In this document: positions 26,705-35,380 of the stretch, piece after piece | Position numbering within the stretch: position 1 is the stretch's first letter | How the letters are laid out: every line of letters begins with the position of its first letter | Assembly (NCBI GenBank): GCA_040005095.1 | Contig: JBDTZN010000003.1 | Span: 23,799-87,798 of the forward strand | Direction: 5' to 3' | Source: UBA5186 sp040005095 | Lineage (GTDB): Bacteria > Actinomycetota > Thermoleophilia > Gaiellales > Gaiellaceae | Length of the DNA stretch: 64,000 nt | The notes under the pieces: model-generated | Databases searched by the model: none | The model's input: only the letters and a program-made list of their open reading frames with translations | Told to the model about the DNA's origin: nothing | Made by a program: the position numbers and the translations under genes

Positions 26705-27684
26705 CTTCTTCGGCCCCGAGCGCGATCCCCGACATCCTCGGGCCAGGGCTGCGCGTCATCTTCTGCGGGATCAACCCCGGTCGGGTCTCGGCGGCCGCGG
26801 CCGCTCACTTCGCGAATCCGCGGAACGACTTCTGGCGGTTACTGCGCGCGGCTGCTTTCACGCCGCGCCTGCTCGATCCCGGTGAGCAATGGGAGCTGCT
26901 CGAGCACGGGATTGGCGTCACCAATGCGGCCTATCGCACGACGCCGGGCTCCGGCGACCTCCGGCGCGCCGACTTCGCAGGCTCTGCCGAACGTCTGGAG
27001 CGGCTCGCCCACGACCTTCGTCCAGAGTGGATCGCGTTCGTCGGCAAGGAGGCCTACCGAGGCGCGTTCAACGAACGGCCGGACCTCGGGGTCCAGGAGC
27101 GGACACTCGGCGACACGAAGCTGTTCGTCCTGCCCTCGACCTCGCCGGCGAACGCGGCCGTGCCCTGGCTCGAGCGGGAGCGCTGGTTTTTGGAGCTTGC
27201 CGGCAGGGCGAGCGGACTACGGCTTCGTCCGGCGGCGCGGGCGATCGTGCTCGACCCCGCCGACCGGATCCTGCTCGTGCGCTTCGAATGGCCGGACAGG
27301 ACCGTCTGGGCTCCGCCCGGGGGCGGCCTGGAGGGCGACGAGACGCATGAGCAGGCGATCGTGCGCGAATTGGCGGAGGAGTCCGGGCTCAACGACTTCG
27401 AGCTCGGACCGTGCATCTGGACGCGTGAGCACTGGTTCCCGGACATGGCCGGCTGGGGCGGGCAGGCGGAGCGGCAGTATCTCGTGCGGACGGCGGCCTT
27501 TGAGCCCGCGCCGGAGTGGACCGCGGAGGAGCTGCGCGCCGAGGGCATCGCGGGCCAGCGCTGGTGGACGCTCGAGGAGCTCGAGGCATCGGACGCGATC
27601 TTCTCCCCGCGGCGGTTGCCCGAGCTCGTCAGGGACCTCATCGAGACCGGCCCTCCACCCGAGCCTCGCGACGTCGGCGTTTAG
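26701..27684 (+). CDS. Mug-type uracil-DNA glycosylase fused to a Nudix hydrolase
   Basis: One open frame of about 327 codons encodes two enzymes. The first 160 residues are a mismatch-specific G/T(U) glycosylase with CGINPGR near 22, NPRNDFWRLL near 40, NAAYRTTPGSGDL near 70 and the C-terminal VLPSTSPANA near 140. A Nudix domain follows directly with the box GGGLEGDETHEQAIVRELAE near 215-235. There is no ATG, GTG or TTG before residue 150. The only codon in the expected place is ATA at 26701, overlapping the upstream TAG. A separate Nudix start at GTG 27160 is possible but would sit inside the glycosylase C-terminus. Together they would repair mispaired uracil/thymine and cleanse damaged nucleotides. 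Confidence 0.75.
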   Translation: MASSAPSAIPDILGPGLRVIFCGINPGRVSAAAAAHFANPRNDFWRLLRAAAFTPRLLDPGEQWELLEHGIGVTNAAYRTTPGSGDLRRADFAGSAERLERLAHDLRPEWIAFVGKEAYRGAFNERPDLGVQERTLGDTKLFVLPSTSPANAAVPWLERERWFLELAGRASGLRLRPAARAIVLDPADRILLVRFEWPDRTVWAPPGGGLEGDETHEQAIVRELAEESGLNDFELGPCIWTREHWFPDMAGWGGQAERQYLVRTAAFEPAPEWTAEELRAEGIAGQRWWTLEELEASDAIFSPRRLPELVRDLIETGPPPEPRDVGV

Positions 27685-27706
27685 ACCGCGTCCCCAACCA
27701 CCCCCA

Positions 27707-27725
27707 AGGGATTCCCCGAATCCCT
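27707..27725. terminator. Short inverted repeat between convergent genes
   Basis: AGGGATTC and GAATCCCT (8-base arms, 3-base loop) lie between the Mug-Nudix gene and nadE, which converge. It could terminate either transcript. Bases 27726-27799 show nothing else. Confidence 0.4.
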
Positions 27726-27799
27726 GAAGACACGGTATCGCGAGAAAACGCTCGTGTCTGTGTCGGCTTCGAGTCGAAAGTCGAACGTGCGCGTCGAGG

Positions 27800-29515
27800 C
27801 TAGCCGCGCCAGCGATTCGTGATTGGCGTCCTGCGGTCGCGGCCGAACGCCTTGGGGCGCAGCTTCACGCCGGGCGGCGCCTGCCGGCGCTTGTACTCCG
27901 CGCGATCGATCAGCGCGAGCGCGCGCTCGACGACGTCGTGGTCGAAGCCGTCGCTCATCAGCTCCTCGCGCGAGCGGTCCTCCTCGACGTACGCCTCCAG
28001 CACCTGGTCGAGCTTGGGGTACGGCGGCAGGGAGTCCTCGTCGAGCTGATCGTCGCGGAGCTCGGCGCTCGGCGCGCGCTCGATGATGCTCTGCGGAATC
28101 AGCCCCGTGCCCGCATGCTCGTTGAGGTAAAGGGCGAGCCGGAACACGTCCGTCTTGAACACGTCCTTCAAGAGCGCGAAGCCGCCGGCCATGTCGCCGT
28201 ACAACGTCGCGTAGCCGACGGAGAGCTCCGACTTGTTCCCGGTCGCGACGACGAGCCAGCCGAACTTGTTCGAGAGTGCCATCAGCAGGACGCCGCGAAT
28301 CCGCGCCTGCAGGTTCTCCTCCGTGAGATCCGGCTCCCGCCCCTCGAAGTGCGGCCCGAGGACGCGGTCGAACGTCTCCGCGAGCTCGCCGATCGGGATC
28401 TCGCGAAAATCGGTCCCGAGAGTCTCTGCGAGCCGCCGCGCATCACCGCGCGTTCCCTCCGACGAGTACCGGGACGGCATCGACACGCAGTGCACGCGCT
28501 CCGCCCCGACCGCCTCGACCGCGAGCGCCGCTGTGAGCGCGGAGTCGATTCCGCCCGAGACCCCGATCACGACGTCGCCGAAGCCGTTCTTCTCCACGTA
28601 GTCGCGCAAGCCGAGCTCGAGCGCGAGCCGCATCTGCTCCAGGTCGTCCTCGGGCGGCGCGATGCTGCCCGCCGCCACCTCGGTTTGCGCGTGTGCAACT
28701 CCCACGTGGATGGGCTCGAGCATCGGCACGCCGCCGCGTTCCCGCGCGAGGGAGCGGCGGCGCACGTCCGAGAGCCGCCGACCAATCGCCTCGGCCGGCT
28801 CGACGTCGACGACGAGCAGGCATTCCTCGAACCCGGGTGCGCGCGCGATCACCTCGCCCTCGTCGTCGAGCACGAGCGAATGGCCGTCGAAGATCAGCTC
28901 GTCCTGGCCGCCGACCGCGTTGCAGAACGCGAGGAAGCACGAGTTGTCACGCGCGCGGGTGACGAGCATGGCCTCCCGCTCGCGGTCCTTGCCGACGTGG
29001 AAGGGCGAGGCGGAGATATTCGCGATCAGCTCGGCGCCGGCCAGTGTGAGGTCGGTCGCGGGCGGGCCGGGCTGCCAGACGTCTTCGCAAACCGTGGGGC
29101 CGATCAGCACGCCGCCGTGCTCCAGCAGGACGAGCTCGCGGCCGGGCGCGAAGTACCGGTCCTCGTCGAAGACGCCGTAGTTCGGCAGAAAGCGCTTGTG
29201 GTAGATCGCGCGCACCTCGCCGCCTGCGCAGACGGCGCAAGCGTTGTAGAGGTCTCGGTCGAAATGCGGGACGCCGACCAGCGCGACGATGCCGCGGCAT
29301 GCGCGGGCGACCTCCTCGAGCGTCTGCTCGGCAGCGCGAATGAAGCCTGGCCGCAAGAGCAGATCCTCCGGCGGGTAGGACGTGATCGCGAGCTCGGGGA
29401 AGAGAACGACGTCGGCGCCCGCATCCTTGGCCTCCTGAAGCCGTCCGAGGATCCGGTCGCGGTTCCCGTCGAGGTCGCCGACGACGGTGTTGATCTGGGC
29501 GAGCGCGAGTCTCAT
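27800..29515 (-). CDS. nadE: Glutamine-dependent NAD+ synthetase
   Basis: The 571-residue enzyme converts deamido-NAD to NAD with glutamine as ammonia donor. The N-terminal nitrilase domain has the Glu-Lys-Cys triad in FPELAITSYPPEDLL (near 41), YHKRFLPNYGVFDE (near 108) and GPTVCEDVWQPG (near 143). The C-terminal synthetase has the ATP loop VIGVSGGIDSALTAALA near 300. Length and order match the bacterial two-domain NadE. It is transcribed alone and divergently from a hotdog-like gene. Confidence 0.96.
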   Translation of the reverse strand: MRLALAQINTVVGDLDGNRDRILGRLQEAKDAGADVVLFPELAITSYPPEDLLLRPGFIRAAEQTLEEVARACRGIVALVGVPHFDRDLYNACAVCAGGEVRAIYHKRFLPNYGVFDEDRYFAPGRELVLLEHGGVLIGPTVCEDVWQPGPPATDLTLAGAELIANISASPFHVGKDREREAMLVTRARDNSCFLAFCNAVGGQDELIFDGHSLVLDDEGEVIARAPGFEECLLVVDVEPAEAIGRRLSDVRRRSLARERGGVPMLEPIHVGVAHAQTEVAAGSIAPPEDDLEQMRLALELGLRDYVEKNGFGDVVIGVSGGIDSALTAALAVEAVGAERVHCVSMPSRYSSEGTRGDARRLAETLGTDFREIPIGELAETFDRVLGPHFEGREPDLTEENLQARIRGVLLMALSNKFGWLVVATGNKSELSVGYATLYGDMAGGFALLKDVFKTDVFRLALYLNEHAGTGLIPQSIIERAPSAELRDDQLDEDSLPPYPKLDQVLEAYVEEDRSREELMSDGFDHDVVERALALIDRAEYKRRQAPPGVKLRPKAFGRDRRTPITNRWRG

Positions 29516-29521
29516 GGTTTA

Positions 29522-29534
29522 CGACTCAGAGTCG
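29522..29534. promoter_or_regulatory. Palindrome between nadE and a divergent gene
   Basis: CGACTC-A-GAGTCG is a perfect 13-base palindrome seven bases before the nadE start. It is a candidate operator for nadE or its divergent neighbour; the regulator is unknown. Confidence 0.45.
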
Positions 29535-29563
29535 AAAACTAGTCTAGCAGCGAGAATGGCGCT

Positions 29564-30244
29564 ATGAGCGAGACCGTGACGATCGAGGCGCGCTTCAACG
29601 GGCCCGAGGGCTCCGGCAACGGCGGCTACACGTGTGGCCTGGTGGCGCAGGAGCTCGGCGGCGAGTCGGAGGTCACGCTGCGGCTGCCCCCGCCCCTCGA
29701 CCGCCCGCTCGCGCTCGTCCGCGAGGAGGAGCGGATCTGCCTGCTCGACGGCGAGCTGCTGGTCGCGGAGTGTCGTGTAGGCCGAGTCGACCTCGACCCG
29801 CCGGCGCCGCCGAGCTTCGCCGAGGCCGAGGCAGCCTCGCGGGGCTATGCCGGATTCGTCAGTCACGCGTTTCCGACCTGCTTCGTGTGCGGACCGGATC
29901 GTGCGGACGGCCTGCGGATCTTCGCGGGGCCGCTCGAGGATCGAGAGGTGGTCGCAGCGCCGTGGGTCCCCGACGGTGCCGGCGATCGGGTCGCGGAAGA
30001 GCTCGTCTGGGCCGCACTCGACTGTCCGGGTGCTTTCGCCGTCGGCTTCTCGGAGCGCGGCGAGGCGGTGCTGGGACGGATGGCCGCCCGCATCGACGCC
30101 AGGCCGCGGGTCGGCGAGCGGCATGTCGTGATCGCCTGGCCGCTCGGCGAGGACGGGCGGAAGCTCTACGCCGGGACGGCGCTCTTCACGGAGAGCGGCG
30201 ACCTGCTCGGCGTCGCCCGCCAGACCTGGATCGTGCCGCGCTAA
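29564..30244 (+). CDS. Hotdog-fold thioesterase-like protein
   Basis: The 226-residue protein appears to be a double-hotdog acyl-CoA thioesterase-like protein. GPEGSGNGGYTCGLVA (near 12) marks the first half. FVSHAFPTCFVCGPDRADGL (near 97) is a Cys-x2-Cys segment typical of this family, and the last 70 residues are mainly beta strands. The substrate is unknown. The only -10-like sequence is GAGAAT, six bases before the ATG, a poor match to the usual box. It converges with the CAP-domain gene by four bases. Confidence 0.65.
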   Translation: MSETVTIEARFNGPEGSGNGGYTCGLVAQELGGESEVTLRLPPPLDRPLALVREEERICLLDGELLVAECRVGRVDLDPPAPPSFAEAEAASRGYAGFVSHAFPTCFVCGPDRADGLRIFAGPLEDREVVAAPWVPDGAGDRVAEELVWAALDCPGAFAVGFSERGEAVLGRMAARIDARPRVGERHVVIAWPLGEDGRKLYAGTALFTESGDLLGVARQTWIVPR

Positions 30245-30762
30245 CGACGGCGGCCGAACTGCGACACCCAGACCGTGACGTGGGCGCGCCCGAAGAGCCC
30301 GTCCGCCTGGAGCAGCGCGATCCCGCCGTCCCGCCACGACGGCGTGAACAGGATGTGTTGGTGCGGCGGCGAGGCCAGCCAGCCTGCAACGGTCTCGCGC
30401 GGGGAGGAAGTGGGGAGGTCGGCCCAGGCCAGGTTTTCTCCGACCGCGACGTTGCCGCGCCAGTAGCCGACCTGGGCGAAGACAGACACGAACGGCGAAC
30501 CGCAGGGTGAGTGGGAGAAGTCGCCGCAGCTTCTGATCGCCTCGGCACGCAGCGCGGCCGACCGGTCGAGCAGCACAGAGGCTCGCACCGGCGCAAGACC
30601 ATGCCGCCGGCGCACGAAGTTCACGAGGCAGCGCATCGCGCGTTGCTCGACCCCGGCAGGGGCGCCCGCAGCCGTCTGGCCGGCGCACACGGTCGTCGGC
30701 GGGAGGGGGTCGCGTCCAGCCGCAGTCGCGTTCATGCAGCTGCCCGCCGCGGCCATTGCCAC
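30241..30762 (-). CDS. CAP/SCP-domain (YkwD-like) protein
   Basis: The 173-residue protein has a CAP domain from about residue 40: LVNFVRRRHGLAPV, RSAALRAEAIRSCGDFSHSPCG and VGENLAW, then PHQHILFTPSWRDGGIAL. Family members are secreted. The first residues AMAAAGSC look like the end of a lipoprotein signal (lipobox-like AAGSC), but no ATG, GTG or TTG lies further upstream in frame, so the 5' end as given may be too short. Upstream to 30878 there is no other gene. Confidence 0.75.
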   Translation of the reverse strand: MAMAAAGSCMNATAAGRDPLPPTTVCAGQTAAGAPAGVEQRAMRCLVNFVRRRHGLAPVRASVLLDRSAALRAEAIRSCGDFSHSPCGSPFVSVFAQVGYWRGNVAVGENLAWADLPTSSPRETVAGWLASPPHQHILFTPSWRDGGIALLQADGLFGRAHVTVWVSQFGRRR

Positions 30763-30878
30763 CAGCGCGCCTACAGCGACCTGTCTCCCGACACGCGTGC
30801 GCAGCGTTCGACCCCCCGGATTGTTGGATCCCCCTGCCCAGAGGACGCCGGGAGGCGGCGAACCTCACGCTCTGCTTG

Positions 30879-31646
30879 TCAGCGCTGCAGGCGAATCGCG
30901 TTCAGGTCGCCGTCTCGGATCTCGTCGGCGCGGAAGATCAGGTCCTCGACGTCGTCGTGCTCGGCGTGGATGTAGCGTCCCGCGAGCGCGTCGGCCCGCC
31001 CCGACGCCAGCACACGGACGAGCGCCGGCGCGAGCTCCGGCGGGGTCCACGGCGCATTGTCGGGGAACGAGCCGGTCATGTCCGTCTTGACGAGACCGGG
31101 CGAGATGACGAAGACGGCGATCTTGCCCTCCAGCTCGTTCGCGAGCGTCTCGCCGTAGCGGCCGACGGCCGCCTTGCTCGCCGAGTAGGCAGTCGAGGTC
31201 AAGCCTGGGAGATGCGAGGCGCCGCTCCCCGTGATCACGATCCGCCCGGCGCCCCGCTCGAGCATCCCCGGGATCACCGTCCTGCAGGAAAGATGGACGC
31301 CGAGGACGTTCACCTCGAACGTGTTCCACCAGTCGTCGATGGGCTGCTGCCAGGTCGCCGCGTCCGATTCGGGCGTGCGACCCGCGTTCGCGGCGAGGAA
31401 GTCGATCGGCCCGAGCTCGGTCTCCGTGCGCTCCACCCATTCCTCGACCGTCGCCCGGTCGGAGACGTCACCGACGAGAGCGAGTCCACCGATGTCTCGC
31501 GCGACCGCTTCGACCTGCTCGGCCGTACGGCCCGTGAGCGCCACGCGCATGCCCGCGTCGGCGAGCTCGCGTGCGACCGACTCGCCGATTCCACGACCCC
31601 CGCCGGTGACGAGCGCGACCTGGCCTTCCATTCGATCAGACGACAT
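30879..31646 (-). CDS. Short-chain dehydrogenase/reductase
   Basis: The 255-residue classical SDR has the NAD(P) motif TGGGRGIGE at residues 14-22, NAGR at 87-90, a catalytic serine in ITGSGAS near 141, and Tyr154 and Lys158 in YSASK. The substrate is unknown. The ATG lies 11 bases inside the end of the acyl-CoA synthetase gene, so both are made together and may act on the same acyl compound. Confidence 0.92.
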   Translation of the reverse strand: MSSDRMEGQVALVTGGGRGIGESVARELADAGMRVALTGRTAEQVEAVARDIGGLALVGDVSDRATVEEWVERTETELGPIDFLAANAGRTPESDAATWQQPIDDWWNTFEVNVLGVHLSCRTVIPGMLERGAGRIVITGSGASHLPGLTSTAYSASKAAVGRYGETLANELEGKIAVFVISPGLVKTDMTGSFPDNAPWTPPELAPALVRVLASGRADALAGRYIHAEHDDVEDLIFRADEIRDGDLNAIRLQR

Positions 31647-33531
31647 TGGCGATCTCCTCGAGCGCTTCGGGGTTCTCGAGCGACGATAGGTCCCCGGCAT
31701 CCTGCCCTAAAGCGCGTGCCCGGACCGCGCGTCGCACGATCTTGGCGCTGCGGGTCTTCGGCAGAGCTCCGACGAAGAGGATTCGCGCCGGCTTGAACGC
31801 CTTCCCGAGCTCCGCCGCTACCGTGTCCGCGATCTCCTGCGCTGCTTGGTCGCCCGCCTCGTACCCGGGCTTCAAGACGCAGAAGATCCAGGCAACCTCG
31901 CCTTTCACTTCGTGCGGAACGCCGATCGCCGCCGACTCGGCGACGCCGGGGTGCTCGATCGCGGCCGACTCGAGCTCGGCGGGCCCGATCCGCTTCCCGG
32001 CGATGTTGAGCGTGTCGTCCGAGCGCCCGTGCAGGAACCAGTAGCCGTCCTCGTCGACGGAGGCCCAGTCCCCGTGCGTCCACACGCCCGGGAAGCGCCG
32101 CCAGTACGCGTCGAAGTAGCGCTCGGGATCGCGCCAGACGCCACGCGTCATCCCGGGCCAGGGGCTGCGGCAGACCAGCTCGCCGACCTCGCCCCGCACC
32201 GACTTTCCGGCCGCGTCCACGACGTCCATGTCCTCGCCGAGCGCAGGGAAGCCGAGCGAGACCGCTTTCGTCGGCAGGACCGGCGTGACCGAGAGGAAGC
32301 AGGCGCCGACCTCGGTGCCGCCGGAAAGGTTGATGATCGGCGCCCCGCCCTGCGAAGCAACGTGATCGTGGAGCCAGAGGTACGGCGCGCGGTTCCAGGG
32401 CTCGCCGGTCGTCGCGATCGCGCGCAGTGAGGACATGTCGGCGGTGGGCTCGCCCTTCGGGATCAGCGCGCGCACAAGCGTCGGCGAGAGGCCGAGCATC
32501 GTCACGCGCTCAGACTCGACCGTCCGCCAGATCCGGTCGTCCGGCCAGTCGGGTGCGCCCTCGGTGAACACGATCTTGGCGCCGACCGCACCCGCGCCGA
32601 CCACCGTCCACGGCCCCATGATCCAGCCCATGTCGGTGGCAAACAGCACGTGGTCGCCGGCGTGAATGTCGGTCTGGTAGGCGGCCTCCCGCGCGATCGA
32701 GACGAGGAACCCGCCGTGGACGTGGACGGCCCCCTTCGGCTTGCCGGTCGTCCCCGACGTGTACGCGAGGAGATACGGATGCTCGGCGTCGACCTCGAGC
32801 GGCGGAAGCGTTGCCGGATGCGCGCGGACCGCCTCCGACCAGTCGCCGGTGGCCCGATCCCACGTGAACACCTCCTCGACCGACGGTGCGTCGCGCAGCG
32901 CCTCCTCGAGGATCCCCGCCATGTCCACGCGCTTGCCCCGGCGGAGCGACCAGTTCGCCGCGAGGACGGCCTTCGCCTCCGCGTCCTGCAGGCGCGCGGC
33001 GATCGCGGCCGGAGCGAATCCGGAGAAGATCGGCACCTGCACCGCACCCACGTGGGCGCAGGCGTTGGAGGCGATCGCCGCGGCCGGGCTCATCGGCATG
33101 AAGATCCCGACCCGGTCGCCGGGCTCGATTCCCGCCGCGACGAGCGCTTCGGCGAGCTTGGTGACCGCCCGCGAGACCTGAGCCCAGGTCAGCGAGGCGC
33201 GAACGCCGTCCTCGCCCAGGAACACCGCGGCTTCCTCGTCCGCCCGCGCGCCCTGGGCCCACTTGTGGACGCAGTTCCACGCCAGATTGAGCCGGGCGCC
33301 GACGAACCACGTGGCCCACTCGATCCCGCGTGAAGTGTCGAGCACGCGATCCCACGGCGTCGAGAACTCGATCCCCAGATCGTCGACGACCTCGGGCCAG
33401 AACCGCTCCGGATCCCGCACCGATAGTCGCTGGAGCTCGTGGTAGTCCGCGCAGCCGAGCCGCCGGATCAGGCGGGTGACATTCGCCTGCTCGACCTGCT
33501 CGGGCGTGGGCGTCCAGACGTACTCGGGCAT
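31636..33531 (-). CDS. Acyl-CoA synthetase (AMP-forming), acetyl/propionyl/acetoacetyl-CoA synthetase-like
   Basis: The 631-residue adenylating enzyme has YTSGTTGKPKGAVH near 245, NLSGGTEVG near 395, DDTLNIAGKRIGPAELE near 490 and the catalytic lysine in KTRSAKIVRR near 580. The family covers acetyl-, propionyl- and acetoacetyl-CoA synthetases; the exact acid is open, and this is a second enzyme of the class besides acs at 18378. I use the ATG at 33531, eight bases after a TACCCT box, rather than the longer frame from 33570. Confidence 0.9.
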   Translation of the reverse strand: MPEYVWTPTPEQVEQANVTRLIRRLGCADYHELQRLSVRDPERFWPEVVDDLGIEFSTPWDRVLDTSRGIEWATWFVGARLNLAWNCVHKWAQGARADEEAAVFLGEDGVRASLTWAQVSRAVTKLAEALVAAGIEPGDRVGIFMPMSPAAAIASNACAHVGAVQVPIFSGFAPAAIAARLQDAEAKAVLAANWSLRRGKRVDMAGILEEALRDAPSVEEVFTWDRATGDWSEAVRAHPATLPPLEVDAEHPYLLAYTSGTTGKPKGAVHVHGGFLVSIAREAAYQTDIHAGDHVLFATDMGWIMGPWTVVGAGAVGAKIVFTEGAPDWPDDRIWRTVESERVTMLGLSPTLVRALIPKGEPTADMSSLRAIATTGEPWNRAPYLWLHDHVASQGGAPIINLSGGTEVGACFLSVTPVLPTKAVSLGFPALGEDMDVVDAAGKSVRGEVGELVCRSPWPGMTRGVWRDPERYFDAYWRRFPGVWTHGDWASVDEDGYWFLHGRSDDTLNIAGKRIGPAELESAAIEHPGVAESAAIGVPHEVKGEVAWIFCVLKPGYEAGDQAAQEIADTVAAELGKAFKPARILFVGALPKTRSAKIVRRAVRARALGQDAGDLSSLENPEALEEIANVV

Positions 33532-33539
33532 CGGCTGGC

Positions 33540-33545
33540 AGGGTA
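33540..33545 (-). promoter_or_regulatory. -10 box for the acyl-CoA synthetase/SDR operon
   Basis: TACCCT on the minus strand ends eight bases before the ATG at 33531. Confidence 0.45.
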
Positions 33546-33584
33546 CGGGAATGGCCCGGTCGCGACCCACGTTCGGAAGCTGAG

Positions 33585-35018
33585 ATGAAAGCTCGAATCC
33601 TCGCCCCCGAATTCCGCAAGTGGTGGACGCTCGGGGCCGTCTCTTTCGGCCTCTTCATGATCATGCTCGACAACACGGTCGTGAACGTCGCGCTGCCGGC
33701 GATCCAGCGGGATCTGAATATCGGCGTCTCGGAGCTCGAATGGGTCGTCAACGGCTACGCGCTGACGTTCGCGGTCCTGATGCTGACCGGCGGGAAGCTC
33801 GCCGACATGCTCGGACGCCGGCGGATGTTCATCGTCGGCCTCGCGATCTTCACCCTCGCCTCGCTCGCCTGCGGCCTGGCGAACTCGGCGGGCGTCCTGA
33901 TCGGGGCGCGGATCGTCCAGGGCATCGGCGCGGCGCTGATGAACCCGGCCACCCTCTCGATCATCACCGCCACGTTCCCGCCCAGGCAGCGCGGGATGGC
34001 GATCGGGATCTGGGCCGGCGTGTCGGCCATGGCCCTCGCGATCGGCCCACTGCTCGGCGGCATCCTGACTCAGGACATCAGCTGGGGCTGGGTCTTCTTC
34101 GTGAACGTTCCGGTCGGGATCCTCGCGATCCTCGTCGCGCGCATCGCGATCGACGAGTCGCGCGACACGTCGCATGAGCAGAAGCTCGATCTGCCCGGTT
34201 TGCTCAGCTCGGCGGTGGGCCTCTTCGCGCTCACCTACGGCCTGATCGAGGCCAATAAGTACGGGTGGACCTCCGGACGGATCCTCGGACTGTTCGCGCT
34301 CTGCGTGGTGGCGCTCGCGATCTTCGTCGTGATCGAGCTGCGCTCGCGCCTCCCGATGCTCGACCTGGCGCTGTTCAAGAACCCGACCTTCGCCGGGGCG
34401 AACGTCGTGATGCTGCTCGTCGCGCTCGCGATGTTCGGCGTCTTCTTCTTCATCTCGATCTACATGCAGAACGTTCTGGGCTACTCGCCGAAGCAGGCGG
34501 GAGCCGCCTTCCTGCCTATGACGATCCTGATCGTGCTGTTCGCGCCGATCGCGGGGAAGCTGTCCGACCGCGTGGGATCGCGCTGGCTGATGGGAACCGG
34601 GATGATCCTCGTCTCCACCTCGCTCCTGATCTTCTCGCGGCTCGGGCTCGGCTCGAGCTACTGGCACATCTTCCCCGGGCTGATCGTGGGTGGTCTCGGG
34701 ATGGCGATGACGATGACGCCGACCACTGCCGCGGCGATGGGCTCGGTGGCCGTCGACAAGGCCGGAGTGGGCTCTGCAGTGCTCAACTCGATGCGCCAGA
34801 TCGGCGGCTCGCTAGGAATCGCCCTGATGGGCGCGATCGTCGTCAGCTACGTGTCTGCCCCCGTCGGGACTCCTCAGGCCCTGCCGCAGTTCGTCGACGG
34901 CCTCCAGCGCGCCCTGCTGGTAGCCGCAGCGATCGCGTTCGTCTCAGCGATCGTCGCAGTGTCGCTCGTGAGGCAGGTACGTCATGCCCCCGAGACGACG
35001 CTCGCCGAAGCGGCGTAG
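33585..35018 (+). CDS. MFS multidrug exporter, DHA2 (EmrB/QacA) family
   Basis: The 477-residue inner-membrane protein has about fourteen hydrophobic segments. It has the DHA2 signature LDNTVVNVALPAIQRDL near 27, the loop GGKLADMLGRRRMF near 68 and the export motif GIWAGVSAMALAIGPLLGG near 143. It should export hydrophobic compounds by proton antiport. It is divergent from the acyl-CoA synthetase operon. GGAAGCTGAG before the ATG may be its ribosome binding site. Confidence 0.92.
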   Translation: MKARILAPEFRKWWTLGAVSFGLFMIMLDNTVVNVALPAIQRDLNIGVSELEWVVNGYALTFAVLMLTGGKLADMLGRRRMFIVGLAIFTLASLACGLANSAGVLIGARIVQGIGAALMNPATLSIITATFPPRQRGMAIGIWAGVSAMALAIGPLLGGILTQDISWGWVFFVNVPVGILAILVARIAIDESRDTSHEQKLDLPGLLSSAVGLFALTYGLIEANKYGWTSGRILGLFALCVVALAIFVVIELRSRLPMLDLALFKNPTFAGANVVMLLVALAMFGVFFFISIYMQNVLGYSPKQAGAAFLPMTILIVLFAPIAGKLSDRVGSRWLMGTGMILVSTSLLIFSRLGLGSSYWHIFPGLIVGGLGMAMTMTPTTAAAMGSVAVDKAGVGSAVLNSMRQIGGSLGIALMGAIVVSYVSAPVGTPQALPQFVDGLQRALLVAAAIAFVSAIVAVSLVRQVRHAPETTLAEAA

Positions 35019-35038
35019 GTTTTCGTCGTAGAAAAGGA

Positions 35039-35066
35039 GAAGCCCCGGCTGCGGCTCCGGGGCTTC
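35039..35066. terminator. Stem-loop after the MFS gene
   Basis: Arms of 10 bases (GAAGCCCCGG, 35039-35048, and its complement, 35057-35066) enclose an 8-base loop 20 bases after the MFS stop. A T-rich run follows on the minus strand rather than the plus strand. Confidence 0.55.
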
Positions 35067-35252
35067 GATCCGTTTGGCGCTTGTCGGGGCGATTCTCCCG
35101 GAAGCCTTGGCTCTGCGGCCCAGCCACGCTTCCGAGCTTTGTACCGCCTCGGCTTTGGTGCGCCCATGCAGTCGGACTGGCGTCTGACCGGCTGCAAGTG
35201 GGCTCACCATAGGCCGTGTCCGTCGGTCCGTCAAGTACCTCAGTCAAGTGAT

Positions 35253-35351
35253 CTTGCAATTTGTGAGTTCACCGAGAAGGTGACTCCATATGCCCCTTTA
35301 GGGGGATGGCCCGAACGGACGACTTGCAGTTTTGTGAAGTATAGGTTTCAC
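35253..35351 (+). promoter_or_regulatory. Promoter and operator-like repeats of XRE-TPR regulator 1
   Basis: CTTGCAATTTGTGAG (35253-35267) and CTTGCAGTTTTGTGAAG (35323-35339) are direct repeats 70 bases apart. A TATAGG box (35340-35345) is straddled by GTGAA (35334-35338) and TTCAC (35347-35351). CCCC-TTTA-GGGG lies between the repeats. This is the layout of an autoregulated promoter. In the 362-base intergenic region 35019-35380 I see no gene. Confidence 0.5.
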
Positions 35352-35380
35352 TTCCCCTGAGGAACCTGCACTCGACCGCA

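Noticed and set aside
27160..27684. Separate Nudix gene starting at GTG 27160
   Set aside because: The start lies within the C-terminus of the glycosylase and there is no stop between the domains; a fusion is the simpler reading, although internal initiation is not excluded.
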